Under the pieces are notes generated by a model, which was given only the letters and a program-made list of their open reading frames with translations, had not been told where the DNA came from and did no database searches. Below are positions 1 to 6,590 of a DNA stretch of 12,410 bases, in pieces. This DNA is from Desulfovibrio sp. Its GTDB lineage: Bacteria; Desulfobacterota; Desulfovibrionia; Desulfovibrionales; Desulfovibrionaceae. Within the stretch, counting starts at the first letter, position 1. Each line of letters begins with the position of its first letter. The position numbers and the translations under genes are program-made. The stretch is from positions 1 to 12,410 of the forward strand of contig JALHHV010000027.1 in assembly GCA_022837365.1 (NCBI GenBank), read 5' to 3'.

Positions 1-650
1 AAGATGAGCAGGGCCTGCACGCTGGCCTGCAACGGCGCGTTGCCCGAGCGGATCATCTGCACCAGCCGGTCCAGCAGGGGGATGTCCTCGTCGTGCAGGG
101 TGATCATGCGGCCGGGCAGGCAGAGCACCGTCAGGTAGCGGCCGTGCTGGGCGTCCCAGCCGTGGCGGGTGGGCAGGTGCACCATGATGCCCGAGGGGAA
201 CACGCTGACCTCGGGGTAGCGGCGCGGGGAAAGGCAGGCTTCGGTCACGTCGTCGGGCAGGTCGTAGGGGGCGAGGAAGCGGCCCAGGTCGTCGCGCGAG
301 GGGGTTGCGACGTCCTGCCATATGACGGCGGGCCTCGGTGACTCGGCCTCGCCTGGCCAGATAACGGCGGGCCTTGCAGGCTCGGCACCGCCTGGCCAGA
401 TGACGGCGGGTCCCGCAGGCTCGGCCTCGCCTGGCCGGACAACGGCGGGATTCGGGGGCTCGGCACCGCCGGTCCCGTCCGTAGCGGCCGCCCCGGACGC
501 TCGCGGGCAGGCCCCGTCCGGCGCGGAGGGCGTTTCCGTGCCGGGCGGCACGGGGGCGATGGTGCAGTCCGGCGCCAGGTGCAGGGTGCGCACGCGCAGG
601 CTACCCATGCGGATGGCGGTTTCGGGGTCGGTCATGAAGGGTGCGGTCAT
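1..650 (-). CDS. CorA-like divalent cation transporter, N-terminal part (runs off left edge)
   Basis: About 216 codons of a minus-strand gene are present; the C-terminal half, where the two membrane helices and GMN motif of CorA proteins would lie, is outside the window. From about residue 107 the translation reads PAVIWQDVATPSRDDLGRF, then ...YLTVLCLPGRMITLHDED, then a helical stretch ending QALLI. This is the order of the CorA/ZntB cytoplasmic domain (W-x-D-L-x-x-P-x-x-x-E-L, then the LTVH-type strand). The family forms pentameric inner-membrane channels for Mg2+, Co2+ or Zn2+. I chose the ATG at 650-648 because GGAG lies 10 bases upstream; a second ATG at 635-633 is possible. Residues about 59-110 are a Pro/Ala/Gly-rich insertion of four 13-residue repeats not expected in CorA. 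The family call rests on the N-terminal domain only, so substrate is unknown. Confidence 0.7.
   Translation of the reverse strand, partial: MTAPFMTDPETAIRMGSLRVRTLHLAPDCTIAPVPPGTETPSAPDGACPRASGAAATDGTGGAEPPNPAVVRPGEAEPAGPAVIWPGGAEPARPAVIWPGEAESPRPAVIWQDVATPSRDDLGRFLAPYDLPDDVTEACLSPRRYPEVSVFPSGIMVHLPTRHGWDAQHGRYLTVLCLPGRMITLHDEDIPLLDRLVQMIRSGNAPLQASVQALLI
320..475 (-). repeat. Four in-frame 39-bp tandem repeats inside the CorA-like gene
   Basis: Four contiguous 39-bp units lie at 320-358, 359-397, 398-436 and 437-475, sharing the core acggcggg and a ctcggc...cgcc block (plus-strand reading). By hand comparison, neighbouring inner units differ at 6-8 positions, and the outermost unit (437-475) is most diverged. 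Positions 5 and 29-30 of the unit alternate A-B-A-B (g/a and ct/ac), which suggests that a 78-bp dimer was duplicated. Each unit encodes 13 residues of the type PAVIWPGGAEPAR. The last protein copy merges into the native domain start PAVIWQDV, so the repeats look like duplications of the domain's first strand plus linker. Confidence 0.85.
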
Positions 651-730
651 GGAATGTACGCTCCGGAAGATGCGCACCGGGTGGATGCGTTCATGGGAGC
701 GTGTGTAGCATCATTCACGGCGTTGCGTAA

Positions 731-874
731 GGGCGTGGCGCGCGGCGCGGGGAACGGCCGTCCGGTCCGGGCGCGTGCGGCGGCTTTTGGGCTTGCCTTC
801 GCCGCCCCGCAGGGGTAAGGAAGCCGTTCCGCGACACCTCGCCCGGCCACAGGCGCCAGCCTGTGGTTTTTTTT
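731..874 (+). ncRNA. Candidate structured small RNA ending in an intrinsic terminator
   Basis: This is a prediction from base pairing only. The outer stem pairs 731-738 with 837-844 (one U-U mismatch). A perfect 8-bp stem pairs GGAACGGC (751-758) with GCCGTTCC (823-830), extendable by CGC/GCG past a two-base bulge. Inside it lie GGCGGC (779-784) with GCCGCC (801-806)-type pairing and a small CCCC-GCA-GGGG hairpin near 805-815. A perfect terminator (847-874) follows directly. No convincing ORF with a ribosome site lies here, and neither neighbouring gene needs a rightward terminator, since the CorA-like gene points left. It does not match the SRP, 6S, RNase P, tmRNA or common riboswitch motifs I know. 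GC-rich DNA forms stems by chance, so the terminator is the main support. A weak -10-like TAGCAT sits at 706-711, with no good -35. Confidence 0.3.
847..874 (+). terminator. Intrinsic terminator, rightward
   Basis: The 8-bp arm CCACAGGC (847-854), loop GCCA and arm GCCTGTGG (859-866) are perfectly paired and followed at once by eight T residues (867-874). This is a textbook rho-independent terminator for a plus-strand transcript. No protein gene ends upstream of it on this strand, which is why an RNA gene is suspected. Confidence 0.8.
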
Positions 875-1250
875 GCGGCGGGGGGCGCTCCGCCACGGCC
901 ATGCCGCCGGGCTTCCATGATCCCCGACAGTTGCGTCCACGGGCCGATGCCCGCCACGCCCGGACCGAGCGTCCGGGGGCAGCGCGTCGTCCATGTCCCG
1001 GATGTCGTTGACGGACACGTCGCGGAATGCAGGCCGCGACAGGGGCGGGAAGAACGGCGAGGCCGCGCGGGTGCGCCGTTGCGGCGGGTACACGGATGCG
1101 GGCATGCTCCCCGCCGGAGGCCGCGCGTTCCCTTGCCGGGGGGCGGACGGCGGGCGCGGGGTGGATTCATTCTTTTCCGGGTCGGCGCGCGCGCCCGGCG
1201 GCACATGTCGCCGGCGGGCCTGCGCCGCCCGTCAAGCGAAGGGTGTGTTG
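875..1250. other. Intergenic stretch without recognisable gene
   Basis: These 376 bases between the terminator and the zinc-ribbon gene hold only GC-rich open frames without ribosome sites or family resemblance. One minus-strand frame around 930-1060 reads FRDVSVNDIRDMDDALPPD and looks slightly less random, so a decayed gene is possible but unsupported. No clear promoter for the downstream gene was found. Short purine/pyrimidine runs (such as gcgcgcgcgcccggcgg near 1185-1202) can form local hairpins. Confidence 0.5.
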
Positions 1251-1766
1251 ATGCGCAGTACAGGACTTGCCGCCGGGACGATCATCGAAGCCAAGTGCAC
1301 GCGATGCAACGACATTACCGGCCACGTCATCGTGGCCATGGTCGGCGGTGAAGTGGTGAAGGTCGAATGCCGGGCCTGCGGCTCGGTGCACAAATACCGT
1401 CCCCAGAAAAAGGACGCCCCGCGCAGGGCCGCGCCCTCGGTGCGCAAGGTGCGCGCGGGCTCCACCCGCGCCGAGGCCGTGGACGTTTCCTCCTCGCGTT
1501 CCGAGGCCGCCCGTAAGGCCGCCGCCACCCGCGCCCAGCAGCGCGCCGCGCGCGACGCCGAGGCCACCGAGGTGGCCTGGAAGGTGGCCATGACCCGCAA
1601 CGCGGCCGCCGCCAACCGCACCTACAGCATGAACGAAAGCTACGAAGAGGGCGAGATCATCGACCACCCGGTGTTCGGCCCCGGCGAGGTGCGCGCCGTG
1701 GTGCGCCCCGACAAGGTCGAGGTGCTCTTTCAGGACGGCCTGAAGGTATTGCGCTGCGTCTGCTAG
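1251..1766 (+). CDS. Small zinc-ribbon protein with UvrD-tail/Tudor-like C-terminus, unknown function
   Basis: The product is 171 residues. The N-terminus holds two CxxC knuckles (Cys16/Cys19 and Cys40/Cys43) on either side of a beta-hairpin, a zinc-ribbon layout. Residues about 55-118 are a Lys/Arg/Ala-rich, probably helical basic linker. The end, from YEEGEIIDHPVFGPGEV to VEVLFQDGLKVLRC, resembles the small beta-barrel found at the C-terminus of UvrD/PcrA-type helicases (G-x-x-V-x-H-x-x-F-G-x-G-x-V, then a VxFxDG-type strand), a module that binds proteins such as RNA polymerase. Zinc ribbon plus basic linker plus barrel suggests nucleic-acid or RNA-polymerase contact; this is inference. The ATG at 1251 follows a GAAGGG-like ribosome site. 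The frame is open further upstream, but that part has no ribosome site and random composition. The gene is monocistronic and shares the terminator at 1953-1992 with the convergent surE unit. Confidence 0.75.
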   Translation: MRSTGLAAGTIIEAKCTRCNDITGHVIVAMVGGEVVKVECRACGSVHKYRPQKKDAPRRAAPSVRKVRAGSTRAEAVDVSSSRSEAARKAAATRAQQRAARDAEATEVAWKVAMTRNAAAANRTYSMNESYEEGEIIDHPVFGPGEVRAVVRPDKVEVLFQDGLKVLRCVC

Positions 1767-1896
1767 GCCATGTCGGTCGAATACGATAAGAGTACGCGTT
1801 GCGGTCCTCATCCGTAATGCTCGAAGACTCGCACAACGGCTGAGGCACTCCCTCATGGCAGGCTCGTTTTCCTCGCCAACGAACGAAAATCCTAAT

Positions 1897-4800
1897 TTAG
1901 AAACAACCCCTAGGTATTTGCGCGGCGGGCATCCATGCCTGCCACGCCACGGACAACAAAAAACCCGGACCAAGGTCCGGGTTTTTTGTTGTGCCGTGCG
2001 CGAGTGCGTGCCGGTTCAGCGCCCTCCGGGCGCAAGCCACGAGCGGATGTCGCGGAACGCCGTGCGCGCCGTCGAGACCACCCGGTCCACGCTCAGGGCG
2101 TACACGTCGGTTTCCGGCGATTCGCCGGGTGCGGGCCCCTTGGTCACGGTGACCTCGCCCAGCCTGCTGTGCAGCGAAGGTTCGGCCAGGCGCGATTCGT
2201 AGTACATGCCCGGCGAAAGGCGGGTCAGCCGCCACGGGGTGTCCGGGGTGGCCCCGGCGGGCACGTCTATCTTCAGCACGTGCACGTCGCCGGGCAGGCC
2301 GCGCTCCAGCACCATGCCCGCGAACAGCGAAAGGAAGTGCATGGCCGCGCTCCAGTCCTGCTCGGTGTAGGCGTGGTGCGATTCGATGCCCGTCTCCATG
2401 GACACCGCCAGCGCGGGAATGCCCCGGCAGGCCCCCTCCAGCGCGGCCCCCACGGTGCCGGAACTGGTGATGCTGGCCCCCAGGTTTTCGCCGTAGTTGA
2501 TGCCCGACACCAGCAGGGCCGGGGCGTAGCCGGGCATCACCTTCAGCCCGTGGCCCACGGTGGCCGCCGGTGAGGCGTCGCAGGCCCAGGCCCGCAGCGG
2601 CGCGCCCGCCACGGTCAGTTCCACCTGTTGCAGGGTGGCGTTGCGGTCGCCGGTCTGGGCGCGGCCCATGGCCGTCTGCTGGCGCAGCGGGGCGAACACG
2701 TCCACCGCGCCCAGGGCGTGCAGCGCCTCGGCCGCGGCCAGCAGGCCGGGCGAGCGTACCCCGTCGTCGTTGGTCAGCAGGATGCGTGGTGCGGTCATGT
2801 GCGTGTCTCTCTGCGCGCGGCTGCTGTACCGCGTGGCAGCCCAGTTCGGCCACGATGGCGAACTGCTCCGCCGTCTCCACCCCCTCGGCCACCACGTGCA
2901 GGCCAAGGCTGCGGCCCAAGGTGACCACGGTGCGCACGATCTCGCGGTTTTCCGCATCCCCGGCCACGGCGGAGACGAACGAGCGGTCCACCTTCAGGGT
3001 GTCCACCGGGAAGCGTTGCAGGTAGGCCAGGGACGAATAGCCGGTGCCGAAGTCGTCGATGCCGATGCCCACCCCCAGCCTGCGCAAGGCTTCCAGGCGT
3101 TGCAGGGCCCCGTCCGGGTCCTCCATGATGGCCGTTTCGGTGATTTCCAGCTTCAGGGCGTTGGGAGGCAGGCCGGTTTCGGACAGGATGCGGGCCACCC
3201 GGCCGGTGAGGTTGGGCTGCGACGCCTGCCGCGCCGAAAGGTTCACCGAGACGTACAGGCCGCGCGCGCCGGGCAGGGTGGCCCGCCAGCGGGCCAGGGT
3301 GGCCGCCGCCTGCTCCAGCACCCACTGGCCGATGCGCAGGATGAGCCCCGTCTCTTCGGCCATGGGGATGAACCGGGCGGGCGGCACCGCGCCCTCGGTG
3401 GGGTGGAGCCAGCGCACCAGCGCTTCGAACCCCAGCAGGGTGGAGCCGTCCACGGCGAACACCGGCTGGTATTCCAGATACAGCTGCCTGCGGCGCATGG
3501 CCATGGAAAGGTCGCCCTCCAGGGTCATCATTTCCATGGTGTGGCGGTGCATGGACTGGTTGAACACCCGGAACCGCCCCTTGCCCTGGGCTTTGGCCTG
3601 GTACATGGCGATGTCCGCGTCGCGCAGCAGGCCGTCGGCCGCGTCGTACCCCTGGGTGCGCAGCACGATGCCGATGCTGGCCGAGGTGCGCACCACCTTG
3701 GCCCCCATGCGCACCGGACGTTCCAGCGCGGCCAGCAGGCGGCGGGTGATCTGCACGATGCGCCGGGGCGAGTCCACGTCCTCCAGCAGCAGGGCGAACT
3801 CGTCGCCGCCCAGGCGGGCCACGGTGTCGCCCGCGCGCACCACCGGGCGCATGCGCCGGGCCACCTCCACCAGCAGGTTGTCGCCCGTGGTGTGGCCGTG
3901 GCTGTCGTTGATGAACTTGAACCGGTCAAGGTCCAGCATCAGCACCGCGAACCGGTAGTCGGCGTTGCGGCGGCGGCGCTGGACGGCCCGGTCGATGCGG
4001 TCCAGCAGCAGGGCGCGGTTGGGCAGGCCGGTGAGCGGGTCGTGCAGGGCGAGGTGGGTCAGCATTTCCTCGCCCTGCTTGCGCTCGATGGCCACGGCCA
4101 CCTGTTCGGCCACCGGCACCATCAGTTCCGCGTCGCGGGCCGAGAAGAATTCCGAATCCTCGTAGTGCTGCACCACCATGGCCCCGATGACCTTGCCGCG
4201 CGAGCGCAGCGGGGTGCCCAGCCAGGCCGCCGGGCGCGCGCCGAACACCGGGCGCGCCTCGATGTCGCCGCTGTGCAGGTGCAGTTGCCTGCCGGTGCGG
4301 ATGACCTCCAGCGTGGGGCTTTTCGACGTGGGGTCGGAAATGTGCTCCACGGGGCTGTAGCGGGCGTCGCGCTCGTCGGCGAAGTAGGCGAAGTCCAGCC
4401 TGTCCCCCGGCTCGTCCACCAGCGCGATGAAGAAGTTGGGGGCCTGCACGTGGCGGCGCAGGGCGGCGTGGATGGACTGGAACAGTTCGTCCAGGTCGCG
4501 CGTTTCGTTGATGGCGTTGGCGATGTGGAACAGGATGCCCGCGATGGCCTCGCCCTGCTTGCGGTCGGTGATGTCGGCCAGGGCTCCGGCCACCCGGTTC
4601 AGGCGGCCGCCGGGGCCGCGCCGGGCCGCGCCGCGCGCCAGCACCCAGCGCCACGTGCCGTCGGTGTGGCGGATGCGGAATTCGTGCTCGAAGCGTTCGG
4701 CGTCCTCGCCGGTGACGCGGCGCACCTCGGACAGCACGCCCAGCCTGTCCTCCGGGTGCAGGATGGCCGCGATGTCCATGGGCGACATCCTTTCGTCGGG

Positions 4801-6261
4801 GGCGCGGCCCATGATTTCGAGGCAGCGCGGCGAATGGTACAGGGTGCTGGTGGCCAGTTCCCATTCCCAGATGCCGTCGTTGGTGGCGGAAATGGCCATG
4901 TCGTAGCGCTGGCGGCTCTTTTCCAGTTCCAGCACCTGGTTGCGCCGCTCGGTGATGTCGCGGATGGTCTGGATGACCCCGTCCAGGCGCCCTTCGCCGT
5001 CGCGCAGGGCGGATGCCACGGTCCACACGTGGGCGCCCCGGCCGCCGTACAGCGTGGGCACGTAGGCCTCGGCAGCCAGCTTGTCGCCGTGCCCGCCGAA
5101 CTGGGTGTAGTGGCTGGGCAGGGGCGTGTCCGGACTGAAGAACCGGTCGCCCAGCAGGGGAATGCGTTCGCCGTAGAAGGGCAGGGCGTATTCGAAGTTG
5201 CCGCGCCCCAGCATGTCGCCGGCGGAATGGCCGGTCATTTCCTCCATGGCGCGGTTCCAGGCGATGACCCGGCGGTTCGCGTCCAGCACCAGGGCGGCGT
5301 CGGGCAGGAAGTCGATGATGTCGCGCAGCCTGCGCCATGCCTCGGAAAGCTGGTCCTGCATCACCTTCTGCTCGGTGATGTCCAGCACGAAGCCGTCGAT
5401 GAATTCCGGACCGGCCGTGCTGCCCGCCCCGCCGGAGTCCGGGCCGCTCACCAGCCGCGCGCTGACCAGCCCCCAGTACAGCGAGCCGTCGCGGCGCTTC
5501 AGGCGCAGTTCCATGCGGTCCACGCGGCCGGTGGTCCGCAGCGCCCCCACGAAGCGCCGGCGGTCGTCCGGGTTGGCGTACATCTGGTTGGGGATGTCGG
5601 TGACCAGGGCCAGCATTTCGTCGGTGGAGGCGCAGCCCCAGATGCGCGCGAACTCCGGGTTGACGTTTTCGTAGCGTCCGTCCGGCGTCACGCGGAAGAT
5701 GCCCACCGGCGCGCTGGTGAAGATGGCGTGGTACTGCTCGCGGGCGTGGTCCAGATCGCCCGCGTGGTTCGGGCCGCCCGCGTGACCGGGAAGACCCGCC
5801 GGGCGCGGCGATGCCGACGGGACGGACGGCAGGGCCTGCCGCCCGTCGCGGGCTTCGGCCTGAGCGGCGCTTCCGGCCCTGCCGCGTCGCAGGAGCAGCC
5901 CGGCCAGCAGGCCGAGCGCAAGCCCGGCGGCAAGGCCGAGCAGCAGCGGGGCTGCGGTCCAGACCGGGGCCCCGGCGGCGATGCCTTCACCGGCGGCCAG
6001 CGCGGGGCGGGCCGTGGCGGCGGCCAGCAACGGCGGGGCAAGCAGGCATGGCGCGGACGCGAAAACCGGCAGGCGGAGCGGGCGGAACGGGTTCCGCGGG
6101 CGGTGGATGCGGCGGGGGCGGTCGGCGGTATGGTGGCGCGCGGCGGGTACATGGTCCGGCGGAAGAATGCGGGAACGGCGGCGCGGGCAGGGGGCGGACG
6201 CACGCGAGGGCGCGTGCGGTGATGCCTCCTGCGGCCATGACGCCTTGCGGCGGGTGGTCAT
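1897..6261 (-). CDS. Membrane-anchored PAS-PAS-PAS-GAF-GGDEF-EAL cyclic-di-GMP enzyme; C-terminus disrupted
   Basis: The enzyme should make and/or degrade cyclic-di-GMP at the inner membrane. A hydrophobic stretch at about residues 63-85 and a membrane helix at about 105-124 are followed by PAS domains (about 174-299, 308-440, 455-569), GAF (573-727), GGDEF (733-900) and EAL (912-1146). GGDEF is intact at 818-822, with an inhibitory RxxD site at 809-812, five residues before it. EAL residues are present: Glu946 of FEALVRW, Asn1007, Glu1039, Asp1069-Asp1070, Lys1090, Glu1126 and Gln1146. Both activities are thus plausible. Homology stops at Gln1146 (base 2824), where the GY-x-x-(S/A)-RP end of the barrel should follow. 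The literal frame continues 308 codons, entirely out of frame through surE and its terminator, to a TAA at 1897-1899; I regard that tail as artefactual. A one-base shift near 2820 would instead end at TGA 2797-2795, overlapping the surE ATG. The start at 6261 has AAGGG upstream. Confidence 0.85.
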   Translation of the reverse strand: MTTRRKASWPQEASPHAPSRASAPCPRRRSRILPPDHVPAARHHTADRPRRIHRPRNPFRPLRLPVFASAPCLLAPPLLAAATARPALAAGEGIAAGAPVWTAAPLLLGLAAGLALGLLAGLLLRRGRAGSAAQAEARDGRQALPSVPSASPRPAGLPGHAGGPNHAGDLDHAREQYHAIFTSAPVGIFRVTPDGRYENVNPEFARIWGCASTDEMLALVTDIPNQMYANPDDRRRFVGALRTTGRVDRMELRLKRRDGSLYWGLVSARLVSGPDSGGAGSTAGPEFIDGFVLDITEQKVMQDQLSEAWRRLRDIIDFLPDAALVLDANRRVIAWNRAMEEMTGHSAGDMLGRGNFEYALPFYGERIPLLGDRFFSPDTPLPSHYTQFGGHGDKLAAEAYVPTLYGGRGAHVWTVASALRDGEGRLDGVIQTIRDITERRNQVLELEKSRQRYDMAISATNDGIWEWELATSTLYHSPRCLEIMGRAPDERMSPMDIAAILHPEDRLGVLSEVRRVTGEDAERFEHEFRIRHTDGTWRWVLARGAARRGPGGRLNRVAGALADITDRKQGEAIAGILFHIANAINETRDLDELFQSIHAALRRHVQAPNFFIALVDEPGDRLDFAYFADERDARYSPVEHISDPTSKSPTLEVIRTGRQLHLHSGDIEARPVFGARPAAWLGTPLRSRGKVIGAMVVQHYEDSEFFSARDAELMVPVAEQVAVAIERKQGEEMLTHLALHDPLTGLPNRALLLDRIDRAVQRRRRNADYRFAVLMLDLDRFKFINDSHGHTTGDNLLVEVARRMRPVVRAGDTVARLGGDEFALLLEDVDSPRRIVQITRRLLAALERPVRMGAKVVRTSASIGIVLRTQGYDAADGLLRDADIAMYQAKAQGKGRFRVFNQSMHRHTMEMMTLEGDLSMAMRRRQLYLEYQPVFAVDGSTLLGFEALVRWLHPTEGAVPPARFIPMAEETGLILRIGQWVLEQAAATLARWRATLPGARGLYVSVNLSARQASQPNLTGRVARILSETGLPPNALKLEITETAIMEDPDGALQRLEALRRLGVGIGIDDFGTGYSSLAYLQRFPVDTLKVDRSFVSAVAGDAENREIVRTVVTLGRSLGLHVVAEGVETAEQFAIVAELGCHAVQQPRAERHAHDRTTHPADQRRRGTLARPAGRGRGAARPGRGGRVRPAAPADGHGPRPDRRPQRHPATGGTDRGGRAAAGLGLRRLTGGHRGPRAEGDARLRPGPAGVGHQLRRKPGGQHHQFRHRGGRAGGGLPGHSRAGGVHGDGHRIAPRLHRAGLERGHALPFAVRGHGAGARPARRRARAEDRRARRGHPGHPVAADPPFAGHVLRIAPGRTFAAQQAGRGHRDQGARTRRIAGNRRVRPERGPGGLDGAHGVPRHPLVACARRALNRHALAHGTTKNPDLGPGFLLSVAWQAWMPAAQIPRGCF
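1953..1992. terminator. Bidirectional terminator, 19-bp perfect palindrome
   Basis: Arms 1953-1971 and 1974-1992 are perfect reverse complements around an AA loop. The GC core CCCGGACC/GGTCCGGG is flanked by A6 on the left and T6 on the right, so it works as an intrinsic terminator in both directions. It sits between the converging zinc-ribbon gene (stop at 1766) and surE (stop at 2016) and ends both transcripts. Confidence 0.9.
2016..2798 (-). CDS. surE: SurE-family 5'/3'-nucleotidase (survival protein E), divergent
   Basis: The product is 260 residues, the usual SurE length. SurE proteins are cytoplasmic metal-dependent phosphatases that remove phosphate from nucleoside monophosphates. The N-terminal motif ILLTNDDGVRSPGL gives the metal-binding pair Asp11-Asp12, and VSGINYGENLG gives the metal-binding Asn101. 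At the third metal-ligand position, usually Ser in the RSA/QSA motif, this protein has Thr (Thr42 in RQQTAMG), and much of the C-terminal half is unlike classical SurE. It may therefore be a second, divergent paralogue. The ATG at 2798 overlaps a TGA in another frame (ATGA at 2798-2795), the arrangement of coupled genes, and AGAGAG lies about 9 bases upstream. The frame is open further upstream but there overlaps EAL coding sequence. It lies directly downstream of the cyclic-di-GMP enzyme, with no room for its own promoter except inside that gene, and ends 24 bases before the palindromic terminator. Confidence 0.88.
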   Translation of the reverse strand: MTAPRILLTNDDGVRSPGLLAAAEALHALGAVDVFAPLRQQTAMGRAQTGDRNATLQQVELTVAGAPLRAWACDASPAATVGHGLKVMPGYAPALLVSGINYGENLGASITSSGTVGAALEGACRGIPALAVSMETGIESHHAYTEQDWSAAMHFLSLFAGMVLERGLPGDVHVLKIDVPAGATPDTPWRLTRLSPGMYYESRLAEPSLHSRLGEVTVTKGPAPGESPETDVYALSVDRVVSTARTAFRDIRSWLAPGGR

Positions 6262-6266
6262 CTGAG

Positions 6267-6339
6267 GCCCTTCGGGAAACGGCGTTGGATGAAAAAAGGA
6301 TAGAGGATTCCGTTCCGTTTGAAAAGCGGCCCGAAGGGC
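6267..6339. repeat. 10-bp inverted repeat flanking the promoter
   Basis: GCCCTTCGGG at 6267-6276 is the exact reverse complement of CCCGAAGGGC at 6330-6339. The copy next to the gene contains the GAAGGG ribosome site of the cyclic-di-GMP enzyme (minus strand). A longer transcript that began beyond 6340 could pair the two copies and hide that site. Each copy can also form a tiny UUCG-type hairpin on its own, so chance is possible. Confidence 0.5.
6297..6325 (-). promoter_or_regulatory. Possible sigma70-type promoter for the cyclic-di-GMP enzyme gene
   Basis: On the minus strand TTTTCA (6325-6320) and TATCCT (6302-6297) are separated by 17 bases, each matching four of six consensus bases. Transcription would start near 6290, giving a leader of about 30 bases before the ATG at 6261. 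The call is tentative because both boxes are imperfect. Confidence 0.35.
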
Positions 6340-6590
6340 ATGTGTCTGATGTAATGGAGCATTGGCCTTGGGGCGTGTTCCGGTTCGCCCCGTTTTTGCC
6401 CGGCGGGGGCGGTGGGCCGGGTGCTTTCGGCGCGGAGCGCGCACGCAGGGGGGCATCACCCTTGATGTTTCCTGTTGACGGATGGCCCCGCATGGGGCAA
6501 GGGCAGAAACTGGGGCCGCGCAGCAGGACATCGGTCCTGTCCCGATGAAACGGCGCGGGAGTGTTCCATTCTTAGTGAGAGGTTTTCCGC
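6340..6590. other. Intergenic/leader region upstream of the RRM gene
   Basis: No gene is seen here. A TTGACG lies at 6475-6480, but no acceptable -10 box follows at 16-18 bases, so the RRM gene promoter is unresolved. Near 6525-6555 the bases AGGAC-ATCG-GTCCT and ATCGG...CCGAT offer alternative short hairpins in the probable leader. Their role, if any, is unknown. Confidence 0.4.

Noticed and set aside
320..475. CRISPR array from the regular repeats
   Set aside because: The units are contiguous with no unique spacers and stay in frame inside a coding region.
805..835. SRP 4.5S RNA suggested by ggtaaggaagccg
   Set aside because: The conserved GGAAGGxxGCAGC hairpin of domain IV is not present, nor its flanking stems.
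647..1204. Minus-strand open frame of 185 codons and overlapping frames in the 651-1250 gap
   Set aside because: The composition is Arg/Pro/Ala-rich as expected from random GC-rich DNA, there is no ribosome site, and it overlaps the start of the CorA-like gene.
993..1250. N-terminal extension of the zinc-ribbon gene
   Set aside because: The frame is open, but the added 86 residues look random and lack a ribosome site; the ATG at 1251 has one.
1767..1950. Possible tRNA or attachment site in the lower-GC stretch
   Set aside because: No acceptor stem, T-loop GGTTCRA motif or flanking repeat could be found.
2016..2957. SurE start further upstream at 2957
   Set aside because: The added residues are out-of-frame EAL sequence; the LLTNDDG motif belongs about ten residues from the start, which fits the ATG at 2798.
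2560..6222. Very long open frame (over 1200 codons) on the plus strand opposite the cyclic-di-GMP gene
   Set aside because: It is an antisense shadow of a GC-rich gene. The translation is Gly/Gln/His/Ala-rich with no domain, while the minus strand shows complete PAS, GAF, GGDEF and EAL motifs.
6475..6503. Promoter for the RRM gene at TTGACG
   Set aside because: A good -35 box, but nothing like TATAAT at any allowed spacing, and no sigma54-type GG/GC pair either.
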